Source: Bacillus sp. FJAT-27225
GTDB taxonomy: Bacteria > Bacillota > Bacilli > Bacillales > Cytobacillaceae
Direction of reading: 5' to 3'
Assembly (NCBI RefSeq): GCF_001685025.1
Contig: NZ_MAYU01000001.1
Span: forward strand, 341,358-405,357
DNA: 64,000 nt
This document shows positions 53,497 through 60,722 of the stretch, in pieces. Position 1 is the stretch's first letter; every line of letters begins with the position of its first letter. The position numbers and the translations under genes are program-made. The notes under the pieces are model-generated. The model was not told the origin of the DNA. It did no database searches and was given only the letters and a program-made list of their open reading frames with translations.

Positions 53497-53518
53497 TGTC
53501 CTCGCCACGAGGACAACT
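53497..53518 (+). other. Hairpin in the kbl leader
   Basis: TGTCCTCG-CCA-CGAGGACA is a perfect 8-bp hairpin about 50 bp upstream of kbl. No T-tract follows. It could be an operator or an mRNA element. Confidence 0.4.
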
Positions 53519-53569
53519 GTTTACATACCGGCTACACTTGCCGTTAATTTTTGCAAAGGGGAGATGTTC

Positions 53570-54763
53570 ATGTCCAGCATCACACTGGAGAAATTTTTGA
53601 ATGAAAACCTGGAAGATTTAAAGGGAAAGGGACTATACAATGTCATTGACCCGTTGGAGAGCCCTAATGGCCCTGTTATTAAAATTAAAGGCAGGGAACT
53701 AATCAATCTTTCCTCAAACAACTATCTTGGGCTTGCAACCGACAGCCGCCTGAAGGAAGCCGCAGAAAAGGCAATCGAACAGTATGGCGTCGGAGCGGGA
53801 GCTGTCCGGACCATTAACGGCACACTTGACATACATCTGGAACTCGAGAAAAAGCTGGCCGAGTTTAAGCATACAGAAGCGGCAATCGCCTACCAATCCG
53901 GTTTTAATTGCAATATGGCAGCTATTTCGGCTGTTATGGATAAAAATGATGCGATTCTTTCTGATGAACTGAACCATGCATCGATTATTGATGGCTGCCG
54001 CCTTTCAAGGGCAAAAATTATCCGCTACAACCATTCCGATATGGAAGACCTCCATGCAAAAGCGAAGGAAGCACGCGAGTCTGGAAAGTATACTAAACTC
54101 ATGGTTATCACGGATGGTGTTTTCTCGATGGATGGAGACATTGCCTTGTTGCCTGAAATTGTTGAGATTGCAGAAGAATTTGACCTTATTACGTATGTTG
54201 ATGATGCTCACGGTTCTGGAGTTCTTGGGAAAGGCGCTGGAACAGTCAAACACTTCGGACTTCAGGACAAAATTGATTTTCAAATCGGGACATTGTCCAA
54301 AGCAATCGGCGTTGTTGGAGGATATGTTGCCGGTAAACAGAATTTGATCGACTGGCTAAAAGTACGCAGCCGCCCATTCCTGTTTTCAACAGCCCTAACA
54401 CCTGCTGATGTTGCTGCCTGCATCAAGTCCATTGAGATTTTGTCAGAAAGCACAGAGTTGAATGAAAGGCTTTGGGAAAACGGCAATTACTTGAAAAAAG
54501 GCCTGAAAGAGCTTGGATTTGATATCGGCAATAGTGAAACACCCATCACTCCTTGCATCATTGGGGAAGAGAAGCTGACGCAGGAGTTCAGCAAGCGCCT
54601 GAATGAAGAAGGAGTTTATGCGAAGTCAATCGTATTCCCAACCGTCCCATCCGGCACAGGAAGGGTACGCAATATGCCAACTGCTGCGCACACAAAAGAA
54701 ATGCTCGATAAAGCCATTTCCATATATGAAAAGGTAGGCAGGGAAATGGGTGTCATCAAGTAA
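53570..54763 (+). CDS. kbl: 2-amino-3-ketobutyrate CoA ligase (glycine C-acetyltransferase)
   Basis: This 397-aa PLP enzyme of the alpha-oxoamine synthase family cleaves 2-amino-3-oxobutyrate with CoA to glycine and acetyl-CoA. The motifs are [26 protein letters not shown] and the PLP-Lys region [15 protein letters not shown]. BioF is the close relative, but the threonine dehydrogenase gene directly downstream decides for Kbl. ATG 53570 follows AAAGGGGAG; an in-frame extension upstream to 53447 is not conserved. Confidence 0.92.
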   Translation: MSSITLEKFLNENLEDLKGKGLYNVIDPLESPNGPVIKIKGRELINLSSNNYLGLATDSRLKEAAEKAIEQYGVGAGAVRTINGTLDIHLELEKKLAEFKHTEAAIAYQSGFNCNMAAISAVMDKNDAILSDELNHASIIDGCRLSRAKIIRYNHSDMEDLHAKAKEARESGKYTKLMVITDGVFSMDGDIALLPEIVEIAEEFDLITYVDDAHGSGVLGKGAGTVKHFGLQDKIDFQIGTLSKAIGVVGGYVAGKQNLIDWLKVRSRPFLFSTALTPADVAACIKSIEILSESTELNERLWENGNYLKKGLKELGFDIGNSETPITPCIIGEEKLTQEFSKRLNEEGVYAKSIVFPTVPSGTGRVRNMPTAAHTKEMLDKAISIYEKVGREMGVIK

Positions 54764-54781
54764 AAATCTTTAAAGTTTCGG

Positions 54782-54805
54782 ACAGCCCGGGTACGTCCGG
54801 GCTGT
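54782..54805 (+). other. Hairpin between kbl and tdh
   Basis: ACAGCCCGG and CCGGGCTGT form a perfect 9-bp stem in the 66-bp gap. There is no T-tract, so it may stabilise or process the kbl mRNA rather than terminate it. Confidence 0.45.
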
Positions 54806-54829
54806 AAGTACGGGGAGGAAAAACCAGAA

Positions 54830-55777
54830 ATGAAGAAGATTTTGGTCACCGGCGCACTTGGACAGATTGGTTCCGAACTGACAGTCAAGCTCCGGGAAAT
54901 CTATGGAAATGATCATGTGATTGCCACGGATATAAAAATAAATGACACTAGCGAGGCCGCAACAAGCGGCCCTTATGAAATCCTTGATGTAAATGATGGC
55001 AAAGCGATGGTTGCACTCGCAAAAAAATACAAGGTCGATACGGTGATGCACCTGGCTGCTCTCCTTTCCGCCACTGCCGAAGCAAAGCCGGTATTTGCCT
55101 GGAACCTGAATATGGGCGGGCTAATGAATGCACTGGAAACAGCAAGGGAAGTTGGCGCGCAATTCTTTACACCAAGTTCAATTGGAGCATTTGGCCCATC
55201 TACACCTAAAGAAGATACACCACAGGACACGATTATGAGGCCGACCACAATGTATGGGGTCAATAAGGTAGCTGGCGAGCTTCTCGCTGATTACTATTTT
55301 CATAAATTCGGAGTTGACACCAGAGGCGTCCGCTTCCCGGGCCTGATTTCATATGTTGCACCTCCGGGCGGCGGCACGACTGACTATGCTGTCGAGATAT
55401 ACTACGAGGCAATCAAGAACAAAAAATACGCTTCCTATATAGACAAAGGAACGTATATGGACATGATGTATATGCCCGATGCCTTGAATGCCATTATCAG
55501 TCTAATGGAGGCTGATGCAGCAACGCTTGTGCACAGGAACGCTTTCAATGTAACGGCAATGAGCTTCGATCCTGAAGAAATTGCAGCCGAAATCAAGAAA
55601 CATATCCCTGAGTTTGAACTGTCTTATGATGTTGACCCGGTTCGACAGGCGATTGCAGACAGCTGGCCAAATTCAATTGATGCATCCGCCGCAAAAGAAG
55701 AGTGGGGCTTCAAGGTTAAGTATGACCTTGCAGCAATGACCAAGAATATGCTTGAAAAACTGTCTCGTAAACTATAA
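54830..55777 (+). CDS. tdh: L-threonine 3-dehydrogenase, SDR/epimerase type
   Basis: This 315-aa extended short-chain dehydrogenase oxidises threonine to 2-amino-3-oxobutyrate for Kbl. The NAD motif TGALGQIGSE is at residues 7-16. HLAALLSATAEAKP and the catalytic Tyr/Lys in TMYGVNKVAGE match the UDP-galactose-epimerase-like threonine dehydrogenases. ATG 54830 follows GGGGAGG. A terminator follows about 60 bp after the stop. Confidence 0.92.
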   Translation: MKKILVTGALGQIGSELTVKLREIYGNDHVIATDIKINDTSEAATSGPYEILDVNDGKAMVALAKKYKVDTVMHLAALLSATAEAKPVFAWNLNMGGLMNALETAREVGAQFFTPSSIGAFGPSTPKEDTPQDTIMRPTTMYGVNKVAGELLADYYFHKFGVDTRGVRFPGLISYVAPPGGGTTDYAVEIYYEAIKNKKYASYIDKGTYMDMMYMPDALNAIISLMEADAATLVHRNAFNVTAMSFDPEEIAAEIKKHIPEFELSYDVDPVRQAIADSWPNSIDASAAKEEWGFKVKYDLAAMTKNMLEKLSRKL

Positions 55778-55834
55778 AGTTAGCTCTTAACCAAACGGAT
55801 TCCTTTTTAGATAAAATTAAATTCAGCACCCCTC

Positions 55835-55873
55835 AGCAGTCAAATTCGTTTTAGAATCGGACTGCTTTTTTGC
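55835..55873 (+). terminator. Terminator of kbl-tdh
   Basis: AGCAGTC and GGACTGCT with an inner AATTC/GAAT helix form the stem, followed by TTTTTT. Bases 55874-56050 show nothing further. Confidence 0.8.
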
Positions 55874-56073
55874 TGTTTAGCAGAATTTTAAAACAGTAAA
55901 GATCCATTAGCACTCTCATTCACCATACATTTTCGCGAGCCTTATAATTGGTATCCTAATGAGTTGAAATTTATAAAAGGGTTTATTCGTTTCTTATGTT
56001 ACTATGAAAGATGAACTTATTAAAATATCAAGGAAGTTCAAGCAAGGGATAACGAGATGAAGGAGGTGTTTTT

Positions 56074-56238
56074 TTGGGCTCATTTATTATGATTTTGTTC
56101 ATATTTTTTGTCTGTATTTGTATTGGTGCGGTAGTAAATTTACTTCTAAAAACGACCCAAAAAAGAGATTGGCTCATAACATTCGTAATAAGTTTAATCT
56201 TAACACTATTAATTGTTCCTATATTAAATACAATTTAA
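56074..56238 (+). CDS. Small two-helix membrane protein (54 aa)
   Basis: TTG 56074 is placed 6-7 nt after a strong AAGGAGGTG site and opens 54 codons to TAA 56238. The product has two hydrophobic segments (residues 2-25 and 34-54) separated by a basic turn (KTTQKRD). No family was recognised. A good terminator follows at 56322. The region is AT-rich relative to its neighbours. The strong ribosome binding site is the main argument that it is real. Confidence 0.55.
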   Translation: MGSFIMILFIFFVCICIGAVVNLLLKTTQKRDWLITFVISLILTLLIVPILNTI

Positions 56239-56321
56239 ATTCTTCATTTTGGCGAGAAATAACAGAAAGCCCATTCATTAACGGATTGCTTTTTCTTCAA
56301 TAAGATAGTTTACATACATAT

Positions 56322-56356
56322 AATGCCTCGAGCCATCACTCCTCGAGGCATTTTTC
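56322..56356 (+). terminator. Rho-independent terminator
   Basis: ATGCCTCGAG and CTCGAGGCAT form a perfect stem followed by TTTTC. Confidence 0.8.
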
Positions 56357-56422
56357 TTCGCATGTTTACTTACCAAGTTGGATGCTTATTTTTTACAAGA
56401 AACCATACTTTAAGCTGAAAAT

Positions 56423-56458
56423 AAAAAACTACCCACGGAAACCTCCATGAGTAGTTTT
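56423..56458 (-). terminator. Terminator of selD
   Basis: On the minus strand AAAACTACTCATGG and CCGTGGGTAGTTTT pair over 14 positions with two G-T wobbles, followed by TTATTTT. It lies about 30 bp after the selD stop. Confidence 0.85.
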
Positions 56459-56487
56459 AACTTGCATTGCCATTTTTAAGAAGAAGG

Positions 56488-57540
56488 TTACTTCCCGATA
56501 TAAATCAGCTTTTCTTTCTTTTCAATGACCCGGCCAATAATGGCCGCTTCCTTTATTCCAAGAGCATGCAGATCGGAAACATAGCTTTCAGCTTCCTCGG
56601 GTGAAAGGGATGCCAGCAATCCGCCGGATGTGACCGCATCACAGGCAACAAGCTGTTCGTCAAGCGCTAATCCCCTGTACTCAATATCATCCTTCAGCCA
56701 CGCATGATTCGATTTTGAACCACCCGGAACGACGCCGTCACGGGCAAGTTCGATAGACCCTTCCAGAAACGGGATTGAGTTAAAATCCAATTCAAGGCTT
56801 ACATTGCTTCCCCTGGCCATTTCGCTTCCATGGCCAACCAGACCGAAGCCCGTAACATCCGTAACGGCATGAGGGGAGTAGTTCTGCAAGGCTTCCGCTG
56901 CTGTTTTGTTCAGCATCGCCATTGCGGCGGTTACCTTTTCTTCCTGTTCGGGCGTGACAGCTCCCCGCTTAATTCCGGTTGTAAGGATTCCAACCCCAAT
57001 CGGCTTTGTCAGGACAAGAACGTCACCTGGGCGTGCGCCGACATTCCTCCAAAACTTTTCTGGATGAACGAAACCTGTTACGGATAGACCGAATTTTGGC
57101 TCCTGGTCATCAACGGAATGGCCGCCAATCGTAATAGCCCCCGCTTCCTTTACTTTATCGGCTGCACCGCGCAATATTTCAGATAGCATCTCTGAACCAA
57201 GTTTTTTGATAGGATAGCCAACGATATTCATAACGGTTTTTGGCTCGCCGCCCATCGCATACACATCGCTGAGGGAATTGGCTGCAGCAATTTGCCCGAA
57301 CATATACGGGTCATCAACCACCGGCGTAAAATAATCGACAGTCTGAATAAGTGCCAGTGAATCTGAAATTTTATACACACCCGCATCATCCGATGTTTCA
57401 TTGCCGACAAGCAATTCGGGAACGGTTTCTTGTTTCGGTAAGTTGCGCAAAACTTGCGCAAGGTCCTCTGGACCGATTTTACAGCCTCAACCTGCTTTTG
57501 TTGATAAAGAGGTCAGGCGTATTTTATCCTGTTCACTCAA
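56488..57540 (-). CDS. selD: Selenide, water dikinase with selenocysteine (SelD)
   Basis: SelD makes selenophosphate from selenide and ATP, the selenium donor for selenocysteine. The gene starts at TTG 57540, 5 nt after GGAGGTGG, and reads through an in-frame TGA at 57489-57487 (codon 18). That codon falls at the catalytic Cys/Sec position: the context is KAG-U-GCK, with Lys21 as the catalytic Lys. The total is 350 residues. The rest shows PELLVGNETSDDAGVY, QTVDYFTPVVDDPY, GGHSVDDQEPKFG and VTDVTGFGLVGHG. A perfect hairpin GGTCC-AGA-GGACC begins 12 nt after the TGA. A start at 57450 would omit the active site and is wrong. Confidence 0.95.
57462..57474 (-). promoter_or_regulatory. Putative bacterial SECIS hairpin of selD
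   Basis: GGTCC-AGA-GGACC forms a perfect 5-bp stem. Its loop begins 17 nt after the TGA and has G as its second base, within the bacterial SECIS spacing and loop rule as I know it. A second perfect hairpin (TTGCGCAA-GTT-TTGCGCAA, 57443-57461) follows directly and may extend the structure. Confidence 0.75.
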
Positions 57541-57606
57541 CTTGTCCACCTCCAATCATTAGTATACCTTTTACAAGCAATTTCCGCACGTGTACAAGCA
57601 TATCAT

Positions 57607-57635
57607 TTGCCGCTTTGTAATGGGCATACTAAAAT
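57607..57635 (+). promoter_or_regulatory. Promoter of the SelW-like gene
   Basis: TTGCCG (57607-57612) and TAAAAT (57630-57635) are spaced by 17 bp, about 40 bp upstream of the ATG at 57676. Confidence 0.6.
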
Positions 57636-57675
57636 ATCCGTAGCTTTACTATTTTCAACATGGGGGTTATTTTTA

Positions 57676-57915
57676 ATGGGCAAGTTTGAAGTTAAAGTCG
57701 AATTTTGCATGATGTGAAACTACGCTCCAAAAGCCGCGAGTTTCGCGGAGGAACTTATTACTCATTTCCGCCAGGGCATTTCCAAGTTTGAATTGGTACC
57801 TGCATCGGGTGGAATTTTTGAAGTTACAGTAAACGGCGAAAAAATATATTCCAAGGACGAAACTGGTGTCTTTCCAAAGGCGGCAGAAGTAATATCGAAA
57901 ATGGAATCGATTTAA
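57676..57915 (+). CDS. SelW-like Rdx-family selenoprotein (CxxU)
   Basis: This 79-residue selenoprotein is missed by ordinary gene finding because codon 14 (57715-57717) is TGA. Reading it as Sec gives a complete thioredoxin-like Rdx (SelT/SelW/SelH) protein. It has the N-terminal strand FEVKVEF, the redox motif Cys11-Met-Met-Sec14, then NYAPKAASFAEEL, LVPASGGIFEV and GVFPKAAEV, and TAA at 57915. A perfect hairpin CCGCGA-GTT-TCGCGG follows the TGA. The ATG has GGGGGTT 8-9 nt upstream, and promoter and terminator are its own. It is divergent from selD. Probable role: a thiol or peroxide redox protein. Confidence 0.93.
57734..57748 (+). promoter_or_regulatory. Putative bacterial SECIS hairpin of the SelW-like gene
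   Basis: CCGCGA-GTT-TCGCGG is a perfect 6-bp stem. Its loop starts 22 nt after the TGA and its first base is G, as expected for a bacterial SECIS element. Confidence 0.78.
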
Positions 57916-57920
57916 CAAGA

Positions 57921-57959
57921 CCTCCCGCAAGCGGTACAGCTTGCGGGAGTTTTGTTTTT
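57921..57959 (+). terminator. Terminator of the SelW-like gene
   Basis: CTCCCGCAAGC and GCTTGCGGGAG form a perfect 11-bp stem followed by TTTTGTTTTT. Confidence 0.92.
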
Positions 57960-57994
57960 CTCCGCGTCCTGGTTCTAAAATCACGCCTTCTACA

Positions 57995-58003
57995 TGGTAT
58001 AAT
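57995..58003 (+). promoter_or_regulatory. Extended -10 promoter of selA
   Basis: TGGTATAAT is an extended -10 element with a perfect TATAAT, about 37 bp upstream of the selA start. No good -35 is seen. Confidence 0.6.
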
Positions 58004-58039
58004 GGGAAAAGCTACTATTCAGAGAAGGGGTTTTCCAAC

Positions 58040-59446
58040 TTGAAACAATTGCTTCGTTCCATCCCGCCTGTCCATGAGCTGCAGCAGGACAGCCGGTTTC
58101 ACGATATGATTGAAAAAACATCAATTGATTTTCCTCAGCTTAGCCTGCAGTTGAGGGCCGTCATTGACGAAACGAGAAATGACATCTTAAAAGGGGATTG
58201 GCTTGGTCCTGAACCAGGTACAACTGCCTTTATTGATGAACTCTTTAATCGTTTACAACAAAAGATCGGCCAGGATTTTTCATATACCATCAGAAGAGTC
58301 ATTAATGCAACCGGCACAATTCTTCATACAAACCTCGGAAGGGCCAGGCTTAGTGAGGAAGCGATCCGCCATGCAACCGAAGCTGCAGGCAATTATTCAA
58401 ACCTGGAATACAAGGTTCAGGAAGGTACAAGAGGTTCCCGCCATAGCCATATCGAGAACCTTCTTCGGGAAATAACAGGTGCAGACGCAGCAATGGTTGT
58501 GAATAATAATGCAGCAGCGGTTTACCTCATTTTAAGCGCATTGGCAAAAAATAAAGAGGTGATCGTTTCAAGAGGGCAGCTTGTTGAAATCGGCGGCTCC
58601 TTCAGAATCTCTTCCATAATGGAAGAAAGCGGCGCGAGGCTGGCCGAGATTGGTACAACGAATAAAACGCACCTTGCTGATTACGAACAAGCTATTACTG
58701 AACAGACAGCAATGATTATGAAAGTTCATACGAGCAACTTTAAAGTAATCGGGTTTACAAAGAGTGTGGAAGCGACAGACTTAATTAGGCTCGTTTCGAA
58801 GCATGAACAGGTTATTTTCTATGAAGACCTCGGGAGCGGGGCTCTGTATGATTTCAGGAAGCATGGGGTGGGAGAGGAACCTCATGTGAAGGAAGTTATT
58901 GAAGCAGGGGCAGACATTGTATCTTTCAGTGGAGATAAGCTTCTTGGAGGGCCACAGGCGGGCATTATCGCTGGAAAAAAAGAATTGATCGAAAAGTTGA
59001 AAAAGCATCAGCTTGCACGAGTGGTCCGGGTCGATAAAATGACGCTGGCTGCTCTTGAGGCCACTCTTTTGGCTTATTTAAAAGGGGAGCATGGAATTAA
59101 ATCAATTCCTACCATTGGAGCTCTTTTAACAGGCGAGGAAGAGCTAAAAGACCGCTCAATGCAATTTGCCGCTCAGCTTGAAAAAAAGACCTCGTGCTAT
59201 TCGATGTCGATTTTGCCGACGGAAGGGCAGGTGGGGGGCGGAACAATGCCGGATGTCGTATTACCTTCCTTTTCAGTTGCCCTTAAACACGATACTCTGT
59301 CTGCGGACCAATTGGAAAAAAAGCTTAGGCTTGAATCAACATTTCCGATCATCTGCCGAATTCAGAATGAAGCCGTTCTAATTGACTTACGGACGGTCAC
59401 TGTTGAGGAAGAGGCTCTCATCATCCATTCACTAAGTCAGTGGTAA
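58040..59446 (+). CDS. selA: L-seryl-tRNA(Sec) selenium transferase
   Basis: This PLP enzyme converts seryl-tRNA(Sec) to selenocysteyl-tRNA(Sec) with selenophosphate. The 468-aa protein has the normal length (E. coli 463). Visible features are NATGTILHTNLGRARL, YKVQEGTRGSRHSH, VNNNAAAVYLIL and the PLP Lys300 in SFSGDKLLGGPQAG. TTG 58040 lies 9 nt after GAAGGGG. The frame continues upstream to 57941 through a terminator and promoter, so that part is not coding. A terminator follows the gene, so selB is not in this transcription unit. Confidence 0.95.
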   Translation: MKQLLRSIPPVHELQQDSRFHDMIEKTSIDFPQLSLQLRAVIDETRNDILKGDWLGPEPGTTAFIDELFNRLQQKIGQDFSYTIRRVINATGTILHTNLGRARLSEEAIRHATEAAGNYSNLEYKVQEGTRGSRHSHIENLLREITGADAAMVVNNNAAAVYLILSALAKNKEVIVSRGQLVEIGGSFRISSIMEESGARLAEIGTTNKTHLADYEQAITEQTAMIMKVHTSNFKVIGFTKSVEATDLIRLVSKHEQVIFYEDLGSGALYDFRKHGVGEEPHVKEVIEAGADIVSFSGDKLLGGPQAGIIAGKKELIEKLKKHQLARVVRVDKMTLAALEATLLAYLKGEHGIKSIPTIGALLTGEEELKDRSMQFAAQLEKKTSCYSMSILPTEGQVGGGTMPDVVLPSFSVALKHDTLSADQLEKKLRLESTFPIICRIQNEAVLIDLRTVTVEEEALIIHSLSQW

Positions 59447-59458
59447 AAGCACGTCTTA

Positions 59459-59502
59459 CTAAAACGTCCGGTAGTCTTCCTATCGGACGTTTTAGTTTTT
59501 TT
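59459..59502 (+). terminator. Terminator of selA
   Basis: AAAACGTCCG and CGGACGTTTT form a perfect 10-bp stem followed by AGTTTTTTT. Confidence 0.9.
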
Positions 59503-59509
59503 GAGCGGG

Positions 59510-59637
59510 CTACGTCTAGCTCCATAAGGAATGCTTTAGCAGCATAATCGTGCAGGGACACAAAGGAAATCTTCCTTAATAAACATCGCAGAAACCAACG
59601 TTTTTTGTCTGTCACGAAGGCGCTTGCGCTTTTGTTG
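59510..59637 (-). repeat. Degenerate copy of a dispersed Bacillaceae-type repeat
   Basis: Read on the minus strand, this begins AAAAGCGCAAGCGCCTTCG, then TGACAGACAAA, and continues through CTGCGATG and TTTCCTTTG. It matches the repeats at 63435 and 63850, with divergence in the middle and no match to their conserved 3' half. It lies directly downstream of sspP. Confidence 0.6.
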
Positions 59638-59638
59638 G

Positions 59639-59770
59639 TTACATATCGTGGTGCGTATTATGTTTTGCTCTAGAATGCTGGCGATTTTTCACTTTATGCG
59701 ATCCGCTTAGAGGCTTTGGTTGGCTTGTATTTTGGACTAGTTCCCGATTGCTTCGGTTATTTTTTGCCAT
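59639..59770 (-). CDS. sspP: Small acid-soluble spore protein P
   Basis: This minor SASP of 43 aa is below usual ORF cut-offs. The C-terminal part [18 protein letters not shown] and the final HHDM match SspP of Bacillus subtilis, as I recall it. ATG 59770 (minus) has GGAGGGA upstream. In B. subtilis sspO and sspP lie together upstream of the aconitase gene. Here the same trio occurs but a plus-strand gene is inserted between sspO and sspP. It is expected to be expressed in the forespore. Confidence 0.88.
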   Translation of the reverse strand: MAKNNRSNRELVQNTSQPKPLSGSHKVKNRQHSRAKHNTHHDM

Positions 59771-59928
59771 GTTTCATCCCTCCTACTAGTTAGGATGGAT
59801 AGTGGATTCCTTTTTATCCGCGTTGTAAAAGATTACAGGCCAAGCATTTTCGTCCAGCTTGTATAATTCGAAGCAAAGTACACATTTTAACGGTACACGC
59901 TTAACTTATTTAAGGAGTGGACAACAAG

Positions 59929-60189
59929 ATGCCTTACCATAAAAATAAACAGCAAGCATTCCAGGCTGCCCAGCAAGGATATGAGGAAGCACAGGGCTTA
60001 TATATGGAGATTGTCAGGGACAGTGCAAGCTATGGCCATCAATTGAAGCATTTGAAAAACGAAGTAAACGAAGCCTATCAGCAAATAGAAAATGCGCTGG
60101 AAGTCGCCTCTGAGCATCAGCGTGCCCAGCTGGATCAATTCCGCCAGGATCTGAAAGCAATTGTTGAAGACGTCAACAATTTCCAATAA
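59929..60189 (+). CDS. Small helical hypothetical protein (86 aa)
   Basis: The protein is rich in Gln, Glu and Ala and predicted almost fully helical with coiled-coil character (AFQAAQQGYEEAQ, LKNEVNEAYQQIENALE). It probably belongs to a small Bacillus family of unknown function; I cannot name it with certainty. ATG 59929 follows AAGGAG by 11 nt. GTG 59917 is within that site and less likely. It sits between sspP and sspO on the opposite strand. Confidence 0.75.
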   Translation: MPYHKNKQQAFQAAQQGYEEAQGLYMEIVRDSASYGHQLKHLKNEVNEAYQQIENALEVASEHQRAQLDQFRQDLKAIVEDVNNFQ

Positions 60190-60197
60190 AAACAAAA

Positions 60198-60230
60198 GGA
60201 ACAAGCAGCCGCTTGTTCCTCTTGTTTTAG
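60198..60230. terminator. Bidirectional terminator
   Basis: GGAACAAGC and GCTTGTTCC form a perfect 9-bp stem with T-rich sequence on both sides, serving the 86-aa gene and the convergent sspO. Confidence 0.88.
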
Positions 60231-60243
60231 TGGCTTAAAGCTA

Positions 60244-60393
60244 TTACTGATTCTTTTTCCTCTTTTTATTGTTTTGCCTTTCCATTTCAGTCAATTGCTC
60301 TGACCCAGCCTCTTCATTATATCCCGCGCCCATTCCTTGTGCTTTTGCTGCATTCATGCCTGGACGTACATGGTTAGCCCTTCTTCTAGCCAC
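60244..60393 (-). CDS. sspO: Small acid-soluble spore protein O
   Basis: This 49-aa minor SASP (formerly CotK) has a basic N-terminus (ARRRANHV), a [14 protein letters not shown] block and the basic C-terminus [14 protein letters not shown], which agree with B. subtilis SspO. It starts at GTG 60393 with GGGGGGTGA upstream. It is divergent from acnA, the same arrangement as in B. subtilis. It is too short for usual ORF cut-offs. Confidence 0.92.
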   Translation of the reverse strand: MARRRANHVRPGMNAAKAQGMGAGYNEEAGSEQLTEMERQNNKKRKKNQ

Positions 60394-60552
60394 AATTGTT
60401 CACCCCCCTGAAGTTTATATTTACCTTATTTTCAAAAAGAATGATTTACTTTTTTACGATAATTTTCCGCAAGGAGTAACGACTGCTTTTCCTTCAATTT
60501 CAGTAGGAATACCCCAATAAACGATAAAAAATAATTTATTTTTGATTTTATG

Positions 60553-60567
60553 ATAAGTAAAACTTAT
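60553..60567. promoter_or_regulatory. CcpC-type operator upstream of aconitase
   Basis: ATAA-GTAAAAC-TTAT fits the ATAA-N7-TTAT dyad bound by the citrate-responsive regulator CcpC in B. subtilis. Its centre is about 70 bp upstream of the likely start point (TATAAT at 60619-60624, start near 60631), close to the known geometry. No clear -35 was found. Confidence 0.65.
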
Positions 60568-60618
60568 GAAGGATAATAACATTCTAATCATTTACAACCC
60601 AATCTCGTTATATTACGA

Positions 60619-60624
60619 TATAAT
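60619..60624 (+). promoter_or_regulatory. -10 element of acnA
   Basis: A perfect TATAAT lies about 100 bp upstream of acnA. The leader from about 60631 contains AAAAGTCG and CGACTTTT, which can form an 8-bp stem. Confidence 0.45.
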
Positions 60625-60722
60625 TGTCCGAAAAGTCGCAGAGGATGGGAGTAGTTCAAACTTTTCGACTTTTAGAATATTTTGCTATATCATGTAATTG
60701 ATGAAAGAAGGGGGTAATACAT

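Noticed and set aside
57676..57915. SelW-like gene as a pseudogene with a nonsense mutation
   Set aside because: The TGA falls exactly at the Sec position of the CxxU motif, the downstream sequence is fully conserved, a SECIS-like hairpin follows, and selD and selA are adjacent.
57941..58039. 33-codon N-terminal extension of selA
   Set aside because: It covers the terminator of the SelW-like gene and the selA promoter, and SelA of normal length begins at TTG 58040.
55778..59640. selC (tRNA-Sec) gene near selA and selD
   Set aside because: The gaps were read for a long-armed tRNA with a TCA anticodon and none was found.
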